Assembly: GCF_014839805.1 (NCBI RefSeq)
Contig: NC_051141.1
Coordinates: 16,376,777 to 16,440,776, forward strand
Length of the DNA: 64,000 nucleotides
From: Manduca sexta
Lineage: Eukaryota; Arthropoda; Insecta; Lepidoptera; Sphingidae
Direction of reading: 5' to 3'
Below are positions 24,301-36,300 of this stretch, in pieces. The notes beneath the pieces were generated by a model. It was not told the DNA's origin. It saw nothing but the letters and a program-made list of their open reading frames with translations, and searched no databases. The translations under genes and the position numbers were made by a program. The first letter of the stretch is position 1; the number at the start of each line of letters is the position of its first letter.

Positions 24301-27300
24301 AAAGCATTTAGAATTGCCAAAGGCAAAAGCGCAGCTAGTGCTCTCACTTTCCGCTGAGTGTAGGCCCTCCCTGGATGTGGTGGTGGATCAAGCCTAGCGT
24401 CATATCGGGCACACATTCCAGACTCTGAATTGATGCTGAGTAGAAAGGCTTGATATCATTTTGTCGAGCCGGGGATCGAACCCAAAACCTCAGCACTGAA
24501 GTTGTACCGTAATACAATTACACCACCGATGCAGTCGTGACATGATGGTGGTAAATGTGTGTTATATTAAAAAAACATATAGAAGCAAACTATAGATCGG
24601 GAGAGTTTCTTTCTTTATCCACTCTGTTGCTCCATTGTCGGTTTTGAGTTGCTACTTATATATTCCTTGCACGTTTCTTATTAGGTTGGAGGATAAAAAA
24701 TAAAGAGGTGCTAAAAATATTGAACAAAAATTTATTAGATTTGAGGATATCATGGAGTATTTTAAGGTAGTTTTTATAGATGTATCATTATATTGAGTTC
24801 ACTATTTATCGTTTTAAAATCAACAGCATATAATGAAAAGGATTTATTTTATAGCGACATCTAGTAACTATAGTATGAGAATCTTAGCTTATTAACAAAA
24901 CGCTCCTAGTACGCTGGGTTTGTGAAAACGCTAAATTGTTTTCACTAAAGCCAATAGATGGCACTAAAACAAAACCAATATAGGTTCAGTTTTAGTAATC
25001 GGATTATTTGGTTACCTCATCTTGTCTACTGTACGACTAAATATTAAAACCTTTATTATATAGTTATGCTTAATACTACAGTGTAACAGTCTAAGGGCAA
25101 CGATAGATTATTTGCACCATAATGCTTGATTTTGTACATTATTCTATATGTAATGGCTTTTAATACGAAAAAGAAGCACGTCTGCGAAAACTGCATAAAA
25201 ATTGATTAAAGAATGAGCGAGTAATTCATGTTTAAAATATTATAATGTGCAGAAGTGGGCGCGATGTGGGGATATCGCTTCATCTCTTTCTTTCACACGC
25301 GTCGTAATTCCCGATGACGTCATATGTGGGTATTTCGTCTCTTTTCTGTTTCTTGTTAATTACCCCTTCCATCGAAATTCAAAGATTTATAACTTGTTGA
25401 TGTCGGGAGAAAATAAAATACTAGCACCGCGATAGAATCCGAAAATTAGTTTAATTTCAATGTCTAACATTCGCGTAAACATAAGAAATCATTATTGTTG
25501 ATTTTTCACCGGATTTAATAATTTCTTCTGTATTATAATTTATATTATGTAAATATTTGATAATTGTTAAAAACAAAAATCAGTCCGGTACCCTATTCAG
25601 GGAATCCAACCTTACTCTTTACGTTAGTTTCTCTAATGCTATTAGACTAACTTTACGTTCGATTATTATAATATTTACGACGGTTAGGGAACTTATTCTT
25701 AGAGAAATATACGCTTTATTTACTTTTAATGCAATAGGTACTCAGCGGTCGCAGCTATTACCTGCAATAACTGTGCCGAAATTAGAAGTTGTCCCGTGCA
25801 TTCAGATCCTCTGTGTATATCAAGCCATTGCAATTTTGGCGCATGTTCATAATCATGTCTATCATCCACAACGGGCTGGATGTCGCAACGTCCTATAAAA
25901 TCCACGTTACCCTACAAAATTAAAAATATATGTAATAACTTCACGACACCTTACTTTTGGGTGCATTTTAATTCGAATACGAATACTTGTACAGACTTAT
26001 AATAAAAAATATAAATTGTCGAAAAATAAACTAAAAACCCACAAAAGCACGAGTCGAAACATCCATAAATTTTATAAACGGTTATGAAAAATCGATTGCC
26101 ATCGTCATCAATAATGTATAAATGCTAGTAAACGTTGGTCATGATTTAAAAAGTTGTTTACCGAATCATCAGTATCATAAACCTCAACAGTAGCTACGGT
26201 GGGATTGCTGGCCATCCTCTCTGGACTCGTGAACATCATTCGGTAAATCTTTAACAATTGATTCCATACTGGAGCTAGAGACTTCTGCATTAGCTGAAAA
26301 ACCATAATAAATTAATTTGACTAAGGCCCAATTTTTCAATTGTCTATTAAATCTTATACGTTAATATGTGTAAGATTTTAGACTATAAATTCTAACATCA
26401 CCAAATAAAAACTACATTTGTATAAAAGTTGTCAATTTCTCTCACATTATTATTTAGTCAGGTTATATTTTAATTGATGATTTGCTGAAGATTCAAAAAT
26501 CAACTCTAAAAACTGTCTTAAATGTAATGTAATAGTATTTATTTTACAGCAGTTATACTATTCCGTTACTCCAGAAAACTGAGAGGCGGGTCGTGAAACA
26601 GATGGCCTCAATATAAAAACCGGGAACTCACTAGTTAATTAATCTGTGTTAAAATGATATTCTCCCGCGTTAACTGAAAAGTACGTTTTTCTTTTTTTGT
26701 AGAATACATCATCAACATCATCATCATCAGCCGCAGGATATCCAATGCTGAACATGGGCCTCCCCTAAAGAATTCCAGATCGCCCTATTGGAAGCGGACC
26801 GCATCCAGCGAACTCCTGCGACTTTTATGAAGTCATCTCTTCACCTCGTGAGTGGACATCCGTCGTCGCGCTTGCCAGTTAGTGGCCTCCACTCCAGAAC
26901 GTTCTTGCCCCATTGGGCATTAGTTCTGCGATCTATGTGCCCTGCCCACTGCCACTTTAGCATGCTAATCCGATAGGCTATGTTTGTGACTTTCGTTCTT
27001 CTACGGATCTCCTCATTTCTAATGTAGAATACGATCTATTTTATTTATGAGAGATCAAGATTTAATTCCCGTGTGACAGACTCTCCAGAGATGCTGCGAC
27101 GTAAATCTCTTATATAAAAATAGAAAGCCATTCTAAAATAAATTTATATTTACAAATAAATTATTTATACTTTCAGTTTAAAACGATAATTTAATATTTC
27201 AACACCTCATAGAATATTTTGCAACTTATACCGTAGTACCAATTAGTAATATACATTTACGCAAAACATTCTCGGGGTTAAACGCCAAATTAATAGGCAA

Positions 27301-30300
27301 GTAAAATACAATTTCACTTTAATTATCTGTTTAATTTTGCATTAAATACGCAACTATAAAACCAAATCCCTTTGAAAATAAATCGGAATTATAAGTGGCA
27401 TGACATTTCAACAAATATGGTTTGTTTCGCAATTAAAATAATAAAAACACACTTTCCTAATGACGAAGCTTCTAGCAGTGAACAACAACGAGGCAGGCCA
27501 GATGTTTTCAGAATACGAATAAAGGAAAGCCTCGTGCAATTCCCTTTGACAAAATCAAAGTTGTTCTACTGTGAGCTGTTTAATTTGCGATCTTTGTCGT
27601 ACATTCCTCGAAATTACTTTTTGACGTCGAAAACAGACAAATACTTGTTTTGGGCCTGTTATTAAAAGCATGTTTGAAGTATTCGACAGCTAATCGTATA
27701 TAAATAGACAGAAAATTTGATTTTATAGCGTATATAGTGCTCCTAACTAAACTGACGTTTATGACAGAAATTATGTGAGTAAAAAAACTACAACGTTTTT
27801 TTATTGCTTTGAATGACGAGACGAGCTTACCGTTCGCCTGATGGTAAGCGATACGACCGCCCATAAACAGCAGAAACACCATGCAACACATTGAATTACA
27901 AAGTATTGTTTGGTATTCCACTACGTTTGCCATCCTGAGACACGAGATGTTAAGTCTTATTATGTCCAGCAGTTACACTGGCTACACTGGGCGATGGGTG
28001 ACATTTTTCAAAAGGTAACCCGATGCAAAATACTTGGCCTTAGGTAACACGTTGCGGCCAATTTAACACAAAAAAAAACCAAGGACGGAAGTAAATAAAC
28101 CTAAAAGGGAAGCCGGTAGGAATCGGGTTCTATGGACGCCTCGCCACTGCTGGCTACAATGTCCTTCAAATCGGAATACAACAGTGACTACACACTATTG
28201 CTTGGCGGCAGAAATAGACATTGCGGTGGTATCTACCCATGCGGAGTCTCACATATGAGAGACCTACTATTAGTACCGTGGTGTCTTATGTTGTGTATTA
28301 TAATTGTCGTAACTAATTTGTTTTCGAACTCTATATAAAACTGAACTATCACAATTAGCGCGAAAGTTTATTGAGTATTCAATTAGCGTGGAAAAACACT
28401 CAAGGTATTGCATTACTATGAATCTTCAAACAGTCAAGTAATTTTGCGAGGTGCACTAACAAGTGATGCCGATTTTCATTTAAAATGGAATAAGAATAAT
28501 AATAGAACTCTTTATTGCGCAACCAATAAAATATAGAAGATAACAAATAAAATATATGGTTACATAATGGGCGGTTTCATAGTTAAAACAGCAGTTTAAA
28601 TACTAACCAAGAACTTACAACCAGCTAAACATTTCTTTTTCTAACCTCGAATGTGTCGAACTTCTATTATTTATATTCTTTTATAGCCTATTTTTCTAGG
28701 CGCGGCACAGTAATCTCACTGCACCTAATGAAGTAGGGCCCAAATAGAATGCCGACTAACCAGAGATCATCATTACTATTTGCCAATCGACATAATTATG
28801 TCGATCTGTTCGAACCGAATGTACACAGACTGATCTCGGGGCGTGACAAAGTTACTTGGGTAACATTTTAGGTTTTATCATAACAGTGAACACACCAAAA
28901 TATATCCAGCCAGCAGCAATCCTTGGGCACATTATAAAAGAACTTATGTGCAAATACATCTTTTTAAAAAAGTCTTCTTAAGCCATAGACAGGGCCATTG
29001 TTTTATTAGGTATTTTTTTAAATTACGTTTTGGTTTTCGGAAAAACAATATGTTTGCTTCTATCAAACTATTTACCAGTTTTTAAAAACACAAGCGTGGC
29101 AAATGGAGCAGTAAAAGACCTGAAACGTGCACTTGTAATGTCATACATACGTACATAAATTCCTAATCACTATTCTGGTCTAATAATATAAACTAAATTT
29201 AGTGACAATGGAAGGTTGCCAGGGCCGTAGCTAGGGGGGCATTGTGGGGCAATGCCCTACCTTGAAATATGAACGCCCTACCTTAATAATCAACTAAATT
29301 ATATATATCTCAATCAAAATATATGAAGCAGTGGGTTTTTTATTTCACAATTTGGAGATTGGTCCCATAGTAAGAATTATTCGTATTGATAGATGGAATA
29401 ACCCCCTTTCGATATTTAAGGGAATTTAGTTACAATCTGTATATTACCCTCACAATTACGTAATATTAAACTGACTCATGTTCACAAGTCAAGAAAGCCA
29501 AAAATCGATTTACCAAATCAGATCTGTTGACATTGTTACTTCCGCTCTAGGTGTAACCACAGCTGCCCTACCTTAAATTCAAGTTTTCCTATTTAAGCAC
29601 CAGCTACACGATAATATAGCCACTACTAGTACAATAATTTAGAGTAAACCATTATTTGTTACATTGTTCTTTGTACTTTGAGACAAATAAAAAATAAATT
29701 ACTACCGTTTAACGCTAAAACAAGTTTATAAGTAAGACTGATTTTGTTTAGTATGTACATATAAAATAGACTTGATTTTGTCTGTGTATTATCTGCTTAC
29801 GCAAAAATGAGAAGTGATGTAAAGTAAAATAAATGGCATTTTGTTTGTAGTTTACTTTAAAAGTTCGTGTGCATATCACGCCAAATGTACTAACTGAGTT
29901 TAAAATGTAACAGAAAAACATTAAACTGTTTGTTCCATCAATATCAAATAGATTTTTTAAATAATGCATGAAAAAATATATTCAGCGGTTTTATTTTTGC
30001 ATCCACGTTTTTATTTTCATGTATTAATCATCCGTAATACATATTATATCAAAGTATACAATTTCATACTACTCAATTAATGAACCAACAAGAACAATTT
30101 GGGAAATATTCTAATTCCATTTTTTTTTATTTGAATCGTCATAGTTATTCATATTGACCCTTATGCTATTTATTAATGTAATCCTGTTATGATGTGGTAA
30201 AACAAAAGATATCGTATTGCACAACAATAAGAGGCCTATTATCAAATGTCTCCTTTGAGTAAAAACTCAAGTAAACATTAATATTGAACTATTTAACAAA

Positions 30301-33300
30301 CGGATCGAACGTTGCAATTAGAACCGTTAATTAAATTGATAAATGATTTGAGTTCGGCGAAATGATATTAAACTATAATAATATATCCATTTTCTGAATT
30401 CTGTGACACCTTGAATTACCAGCGATTGACTTGGCTTAAATTTTTGTTTGTACTGGGACGGCAGAATGACCAACTATAGCTTATAGTTAGAGGAGTACAG
30501 GTCAGATAGAATCGAATGAAAAGATTATTGACACAATTATGCAATTTTGAAAACAGCTAACTGGCTCATCTCGAAATACGACATACGCGAGCCACTTTGA
30601 TGGATTCTAGGTCTTTTGTGAGAAGATCGCTATCTGGATACCATAGTCACCACAACCTTAACCAATTCAAATGACGGTATACTAACTTTGGTTTCTTTAA
30701 CAGCATTCATAACACTAATTCTGACAAAAGTGTGGGTAAACATGTTATCGACGCAGCTCGACAACTTCGCTTGGTACACAAACAGACGGCACTCCAGCAT
30801 CTGCAAATCATTATGACCCACATAAAGGCCACTACTGAATACGGTCTTACCTAAGCATTTCTAGACGTTAACAGAACATCTTATACGTTTTGTATAAGCA
30901 TCACGCCTTAAACTCGAAGTGGTAGGCAGAGGTGCACCCAATGCAACAACTATTGGCTTGTGTCTTCCGTTTCATGACATAATAAAGGGCGAGCTATGGC
31001 CATATATAGCACAAATTCCTGACTCGGCTAATATTGAGAAGCGAATATAGCTCAACAAAGCCCGACCCGGGATTCGAACCCGAGACTTCAGAGCAGTGTC
31101 GTACCGCGCACGTAATACAACTATAGCCTGGAGTCAGGAATTTGTGTCTTATTAGAGATTAAAATTTAGGACCTGCACCTCCTACTTGTTTTCTTCGTCT
31201 AACATTAATATTTAATAAGTGCACTTGTAACTTTCGTATCGTTAAAAATGCCTCAGCTACTTCCAACATAAAAGAAAACTTAACACAAGAAGAAGGCGAC
31301 AACTTAAACAACTTTTAATGAATATGGGGATTTACACTTTAAATCTTCGACGACATCGTTAAAAATATCACCGTGTTGAATGAATAAACAAATTCAGTAT
31401 ATTCACTGAGATTTACAACGGTACGCAAACTTTAAAGAGCTGCATTACATCAGTTGCCATACGCTTTCGATAAAGTCTTAGACCTTTGGTATTTTTAAAA
31501 GTTATAATTAGAGGAAATCTCGATAGATTTTAGAAATTGTCTTTGCCGTTGCAAAACTTGAGATAAATTTCTTAGTAGACAATAGACAGATAAAATAGGT
31601 ACACGACCGATATGTACACATTTTTCTTTATTTAAACTTTGTACTAATTTGGTAGGCAGGTGAAGATAATAGCAGAGTATATGAAATATGCTCTAATTAA
31701 TTTTAGAACTCCTCATTATTTCCTACAATTTTTGTAGAGAATTTTATATAAAACTAAATTACACCCCTGCAATTATGTCATGTTTAAATTATTTCACTGT
31801 AGATTATAAAATTTTATAGACCTTTCAAATTGTTTGAGGCCCCATATATCCGTAGGACTTTCCTGTTCAGTTATAAATGGTATATACTAACCACTGTGGT
31901 CGCCTTTAGGCACATTTCATTTTCCTTAACTTTAATCTTATATCCAGTAGGAACATACGTTTCGAAAGCTGATATCTGTTTGTACAGACCCATCCAGAGT
32001 AACAGCTCGATTTTACCAGCAGAACAAAAGCAACTGGTATTGAGGCTATTACTATGTTTCGGACATTTTAACGGCTGAAAGTTGACAGTTTTTCAGTTCA
32101 GTTTAGCAAAATTTTTCCATTCTCGGGTAAATTGGGTTACAAAAATTCTAGTGTACTCGGCCTGAGGATTTCAACTGAAGACCTACTGGTTCACAGCTCA
32201 CCAGAGCAGCGACAAAAGAATAGTTGGACACGTCATTCAGTTCTAATAAATACAAATAGTGAGACCAAGAGAAAAGTTGGACATGTTATTGAGTACTCAT
32301 AAATACAAATAGTGTCACCTTCATATAAATAGTTTGCAGACGACCACAAAATCGACCACGTTGTTTGGGTATGTCTGAGAATATGATATCCGACGCCGGT
32401 ATCTTGGTGTAAGCCACTCTGGATCCACCATTCAGCAACCATACTACAATATCGGCTGATCCATCAGATACCTATTAAGTAATAACAGTTTCGATAACTT
32501 TTATTTCTTCTGGCCTTATTTCCTTTCATCATATTACAAAAATACATAGCATAATAGACGTGTGAAGTCTATTCCTTATAATATTATTACCTTAAAAATA
32601 AAACGCTTCAGATCTTGTGCTAAAGACTTGGTTCGAGACAATAACACCTTGACTCTTTTTCTAGGACTGAGAGAGCAAATTCTTTTATATTTGAATGTAT
32701 TTAAATTATCATCATTATCGGTAAATTCACATATATTTCTGCAAGTAATTTGTCGGTATACCTTTTCCTAAAATAATAAATAATTAAATTTTAAATACAT
32801 AAGGAACAAAATTAAGTAAAATCTTAATATAAACCTGTGCCATGTTTTATTAAGAAAAGTTGTTGTGACAAATTGAAGATTTAGATGATGTCTTGAGCCT
32901 TATTTTATTATTGTACATATGATGTTATACAATAAAGTGATCTAAAATGTGTAGTGGTACCCACTGCTCCAGGTTTGTAGAAAGATTTTACTGTTAGACA
33001 AGCTTAGATTAAGACGAATAACTATATTCAACTATTCAGTAGCTTGAAGAACGGAATGAAGATTTTTTTTAATTCTATATCTTTTCAAGCAATGTTAAAA
33101 TTTTTATAATGACAACTGTGGGTACTGTAAATTACATTTGTTCCTAAATAATATTATATTGCATAAAATAAATACAATAATAAAATTCTTACAGCTTACC
33201 ATCTCTTCTTTTTGTAAAGCCATTTGTTTTTGATCTAGTTCAGTGCATGTCCTGTTTAGGTCATAACTACTAGAAGCATGTATATGGTCTTGTATTATAT

Positions 33301-36300
33301 CTAAATATTTCACTATATTGTCCGCTGCATCATCCAAGGCTTTGTTAAGTGCGATAATAAGATCATTGGGTGTGCTGTAATCGGAATTCTTAAGCCGACG
33401 CTCTATATCTTCCAGAGCCACTTCCTGAATTATATAAAATAGGTTAAGGCACCGCGCACATGTCATTCTTTACCGAATACGGTGGTAGGTCTCTCATAGT
33501 CTCTCATGTGAGAGCCCGCCTGAGTAGGTGCCACCGTAATGTCTATTTCTACCGCCAAGCAGCAGTGTGTAGTCATAGTTTGAAGAACATTGTAGCCAGT
33601 ATAACTACTGGACACAATAACCCTTCAGATTTCATATCTCAGGATGGCGAGCGCAGTTGAATACCATACAATACTTTGTAATTTAAGGAGTTGGACGGTG
33701 TTTCTACTGGGGCCTTATTCTCTACTCCGCACGTTATTTTAACAGTGCGTAACAAGCACGTAACACAACGCGTCATGTTTAGGACTATAGAAATTTGGCT
33801 TACAGAATACCATTCCACGCACATTTCTCGGAGATAACATGACACGGCCGCGTTACGCGTTTACACTATCATACAGAATAAGGGCCCTGTTTATGCGCGG
33901 TCGTAATATGAGGTATAAAGGCAAGCGCGTCTCGTCATTCAAAACAATAAAAAAAACTTAAATAAAACGATAAGTGCTGAAACTGTCGAAACTGTCTGTT
34001 GCATAGAAGATTAGTGTTTCACCAAAAAAAAATTACACTAAGTGAGTCGCATCCAAACATTGTATTAAAAGGAACAAAAGTATAAAAAAAATAGGCCACA
34101 ATAATTATAATGAAATGGTTTCTTCAAATAAAATATTAAAGCCATTTACCAAATCAGTGACAATGCCGTGCACCATATTGTTTCTGAACATCCGGAACCT
34201 CAGGTCGGGGAGACGCGTCGCCTGCTGCAGCACTGGATACGAATTCGTGAAATCCAAATACCCATAAGCTGGTCGACATTTAAGCACATCGATGGAACCA
34301 GTGTAGTGTAGTTTTCGAGAACCTGCACATATGGCATTTTTTAATTTAGGGCCTTAAGTAAACATAAAAGAGTTAGTTTCTCCAGTTCAATGTAAGCATT
34401 AAGATATTGAAGTACTTACTTATTTCATGAACCATTGAAAGGAATTCTGAAAACAAAAAATAATTATAAGGAAGAGTTTTTTTAAGAAATACTAAAATAC
34501 ATTTATAACTCAGTAGAACTAATGTATAATGCTATTTGCACATAGTGAGCTAAAATTCGTCGACTGTATTTGATACCCAGAATAAACTAAGCCGGTGGAA
34601 GCAGGTTCCTGAAATGCCAATATTAATATTAATAATTTAAGTCTCCTTCATTTGGGAAGCGTATTCTCTGTAGAAAGCTGGAATTCCCGGTACATGAGAT
34701 CTTTGTTTCACCGAAGCACGTATATCATTTCAGCTTGATTTTAAACATTTCATTACGAGTTAGAATTCTTGAACGATTAATTGATCTCAAACAAAAGAAT
34801 TATAAAATATGATATTAATACTTTACCTTCATCCTCGATATCATCACTAGCTATCTGTCCTATAGTAATGGCAACGCCACACAATTTGCCAACAATAGCG
34901 CGGTCTAACATAGACACTTCTAAAATAGGACAAAATATGCAAAAGTCTTCCCAAGTCCATAAACAATCCTGTAAGAAAATAAATACTTTGCTACGTATTT
35001 TTTATTCTTATAAAAATTTAAACAAAGCAATACACTATGAAACTAAAGATGCGAAAATGTCAATATTTAATCCGAAATCACTAGTACAATATAACCCTAT
35101 ATTATGATGATGAATTTGGAGCTTTAATGACATAGGTATCAAAAGTTACTTTCTTTAAATTCTTCTTCTGCTAGTGTGTTTAGATTTCTCATTTTACATG
35201 TAATCACTTACACATAAGTCTTGGTGATAAATAATATTAATTAAGTAAAGATTCTTATGCTGTATCTTTCCTACGGGTAATCAGGGCACGAAGGTCGGTC
35301 CCTTTGCAAGGCTTGCTATTTGGTTCCAATACGTAGATGCCTCTTTAAGTTACATTACTCTAGTGGGGATGAGTAGACCATAAAGTACTCTCTTTGTATT
35401 TCCTTATGAAGAAAATAGAACCAAAGGCAGGGCTCGAAGGTAAAAGGACTATTGTAGAGAAGATATTATTATCTTACTTAAAAAAAAATATATTTGTACA
35501 ATTACATTTTTTATCGGAGCAACTGGTTCGACGCTAGTACTCCTAATGGCTTGTTGATAGTACGGCACTTCAGTTTTAAGGGTAACGAGTAATGATCCCT
35601 TATAACAGGCACCAGGATCACCACCTTGGTTCCCGGGGCCGTACATTTGGAGGAGAGATGGGCCAAAAGTCGGAAGGAATCCTATAAACCATCCCACTGT
35701 CTTACAATCACGAGTTTTATTCCCGCAGGCGTAGGTAGAGGCCATGTTTAACACATTACATAACATCACATTGTAAGTGAATTTTCCGGAACATCTTCAC
35801 TCAGGAAAACGTGTATTATTGAACAAATATCTGAATTTACAGTTGAAACTATGCTTTTATTAATTATAATTGCTTTTTATAATCACTGCCGATCGCATCA
35901 ATAACTGCAAACTAAGTAATTATTATTTGTACATGCTTATCATACGAAGTTATAACCATCAATAATTAAAATAGAACTTAAATGTGCTCATGAAATAAAT
36001 TTTATCAAGCAAATAATTTAGTAATTTAGAAATTTAAGAGAACCTATTGGGACAACACTCATCGATTGGTTCGCTAATTATTTATTCATCCATTATTCCA
36101 AAACCGCATCTATACAACCTTAATCAGTTTCCAAAGGCGTTCTTATTTTCATTTCCAAACAAAGGCACTCACCATTCTCCCCATCGTGAGATATTTCCTC
36201 GAGGCTGAGTCGCGTGCTTCCGAGAACTCTGCTCATGCCATCTCCAGAACACACGTCGATATTAATGAGATGAGTCATGTTTGGAAACATCTCAACCATA

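Larger units (their letters stand above)
23791..30800 (-). other. Ferlin exons 15-18: C2D (residues 709-888)
   Basis: LECRLFVYQAKLSS opens the domain. KSLAPVWNQLLKIYRM is the ferlin SPTWNQ strand, VATVEVYDTDDSGNVDFIG the second Ca2+ loop, and LQWLDIHRGSECTGQLL the conserved GxxxGxLL end. The first loop (SSCVDNMFTHTFV) lacks the usual D-x-x-G-x-x-DP pattern. The linker ends LEPIPNNLVPHSSTYK. The intron between exons 15 and 16 is about 4.4 kb and carries LINE and family D repeats. Confidence 0.9.
32591..34968 (-). other. Ferlin exons 8-12: FerA-like helical region (residues 349-596)
   Basis: Five exons, including a 27-base microexon (34420-34446). Readable blocks are LDRAIVGKLCGVAITIGQ, RPAYGYLDFTNSYPVL, ATRLPDLRFRMFRNN, a helix-rich stretch with EDIERRLKNSD and ALNKALDDAADNIVKYL, and RTKSLAQDLKRFIFK. 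Position and helical character match the FerA bundle that precedes FerB in ferlins. Sequence similarity is weaker here than in the C2 domains. Confidence 0.8.

Noticed and set aside
28132..28338. Plus-strand open frame over 28.1-28.3 kb
   Set aside because: It lies within dispersed repeat family D, with copies at 33.5 and 41.3 kb.
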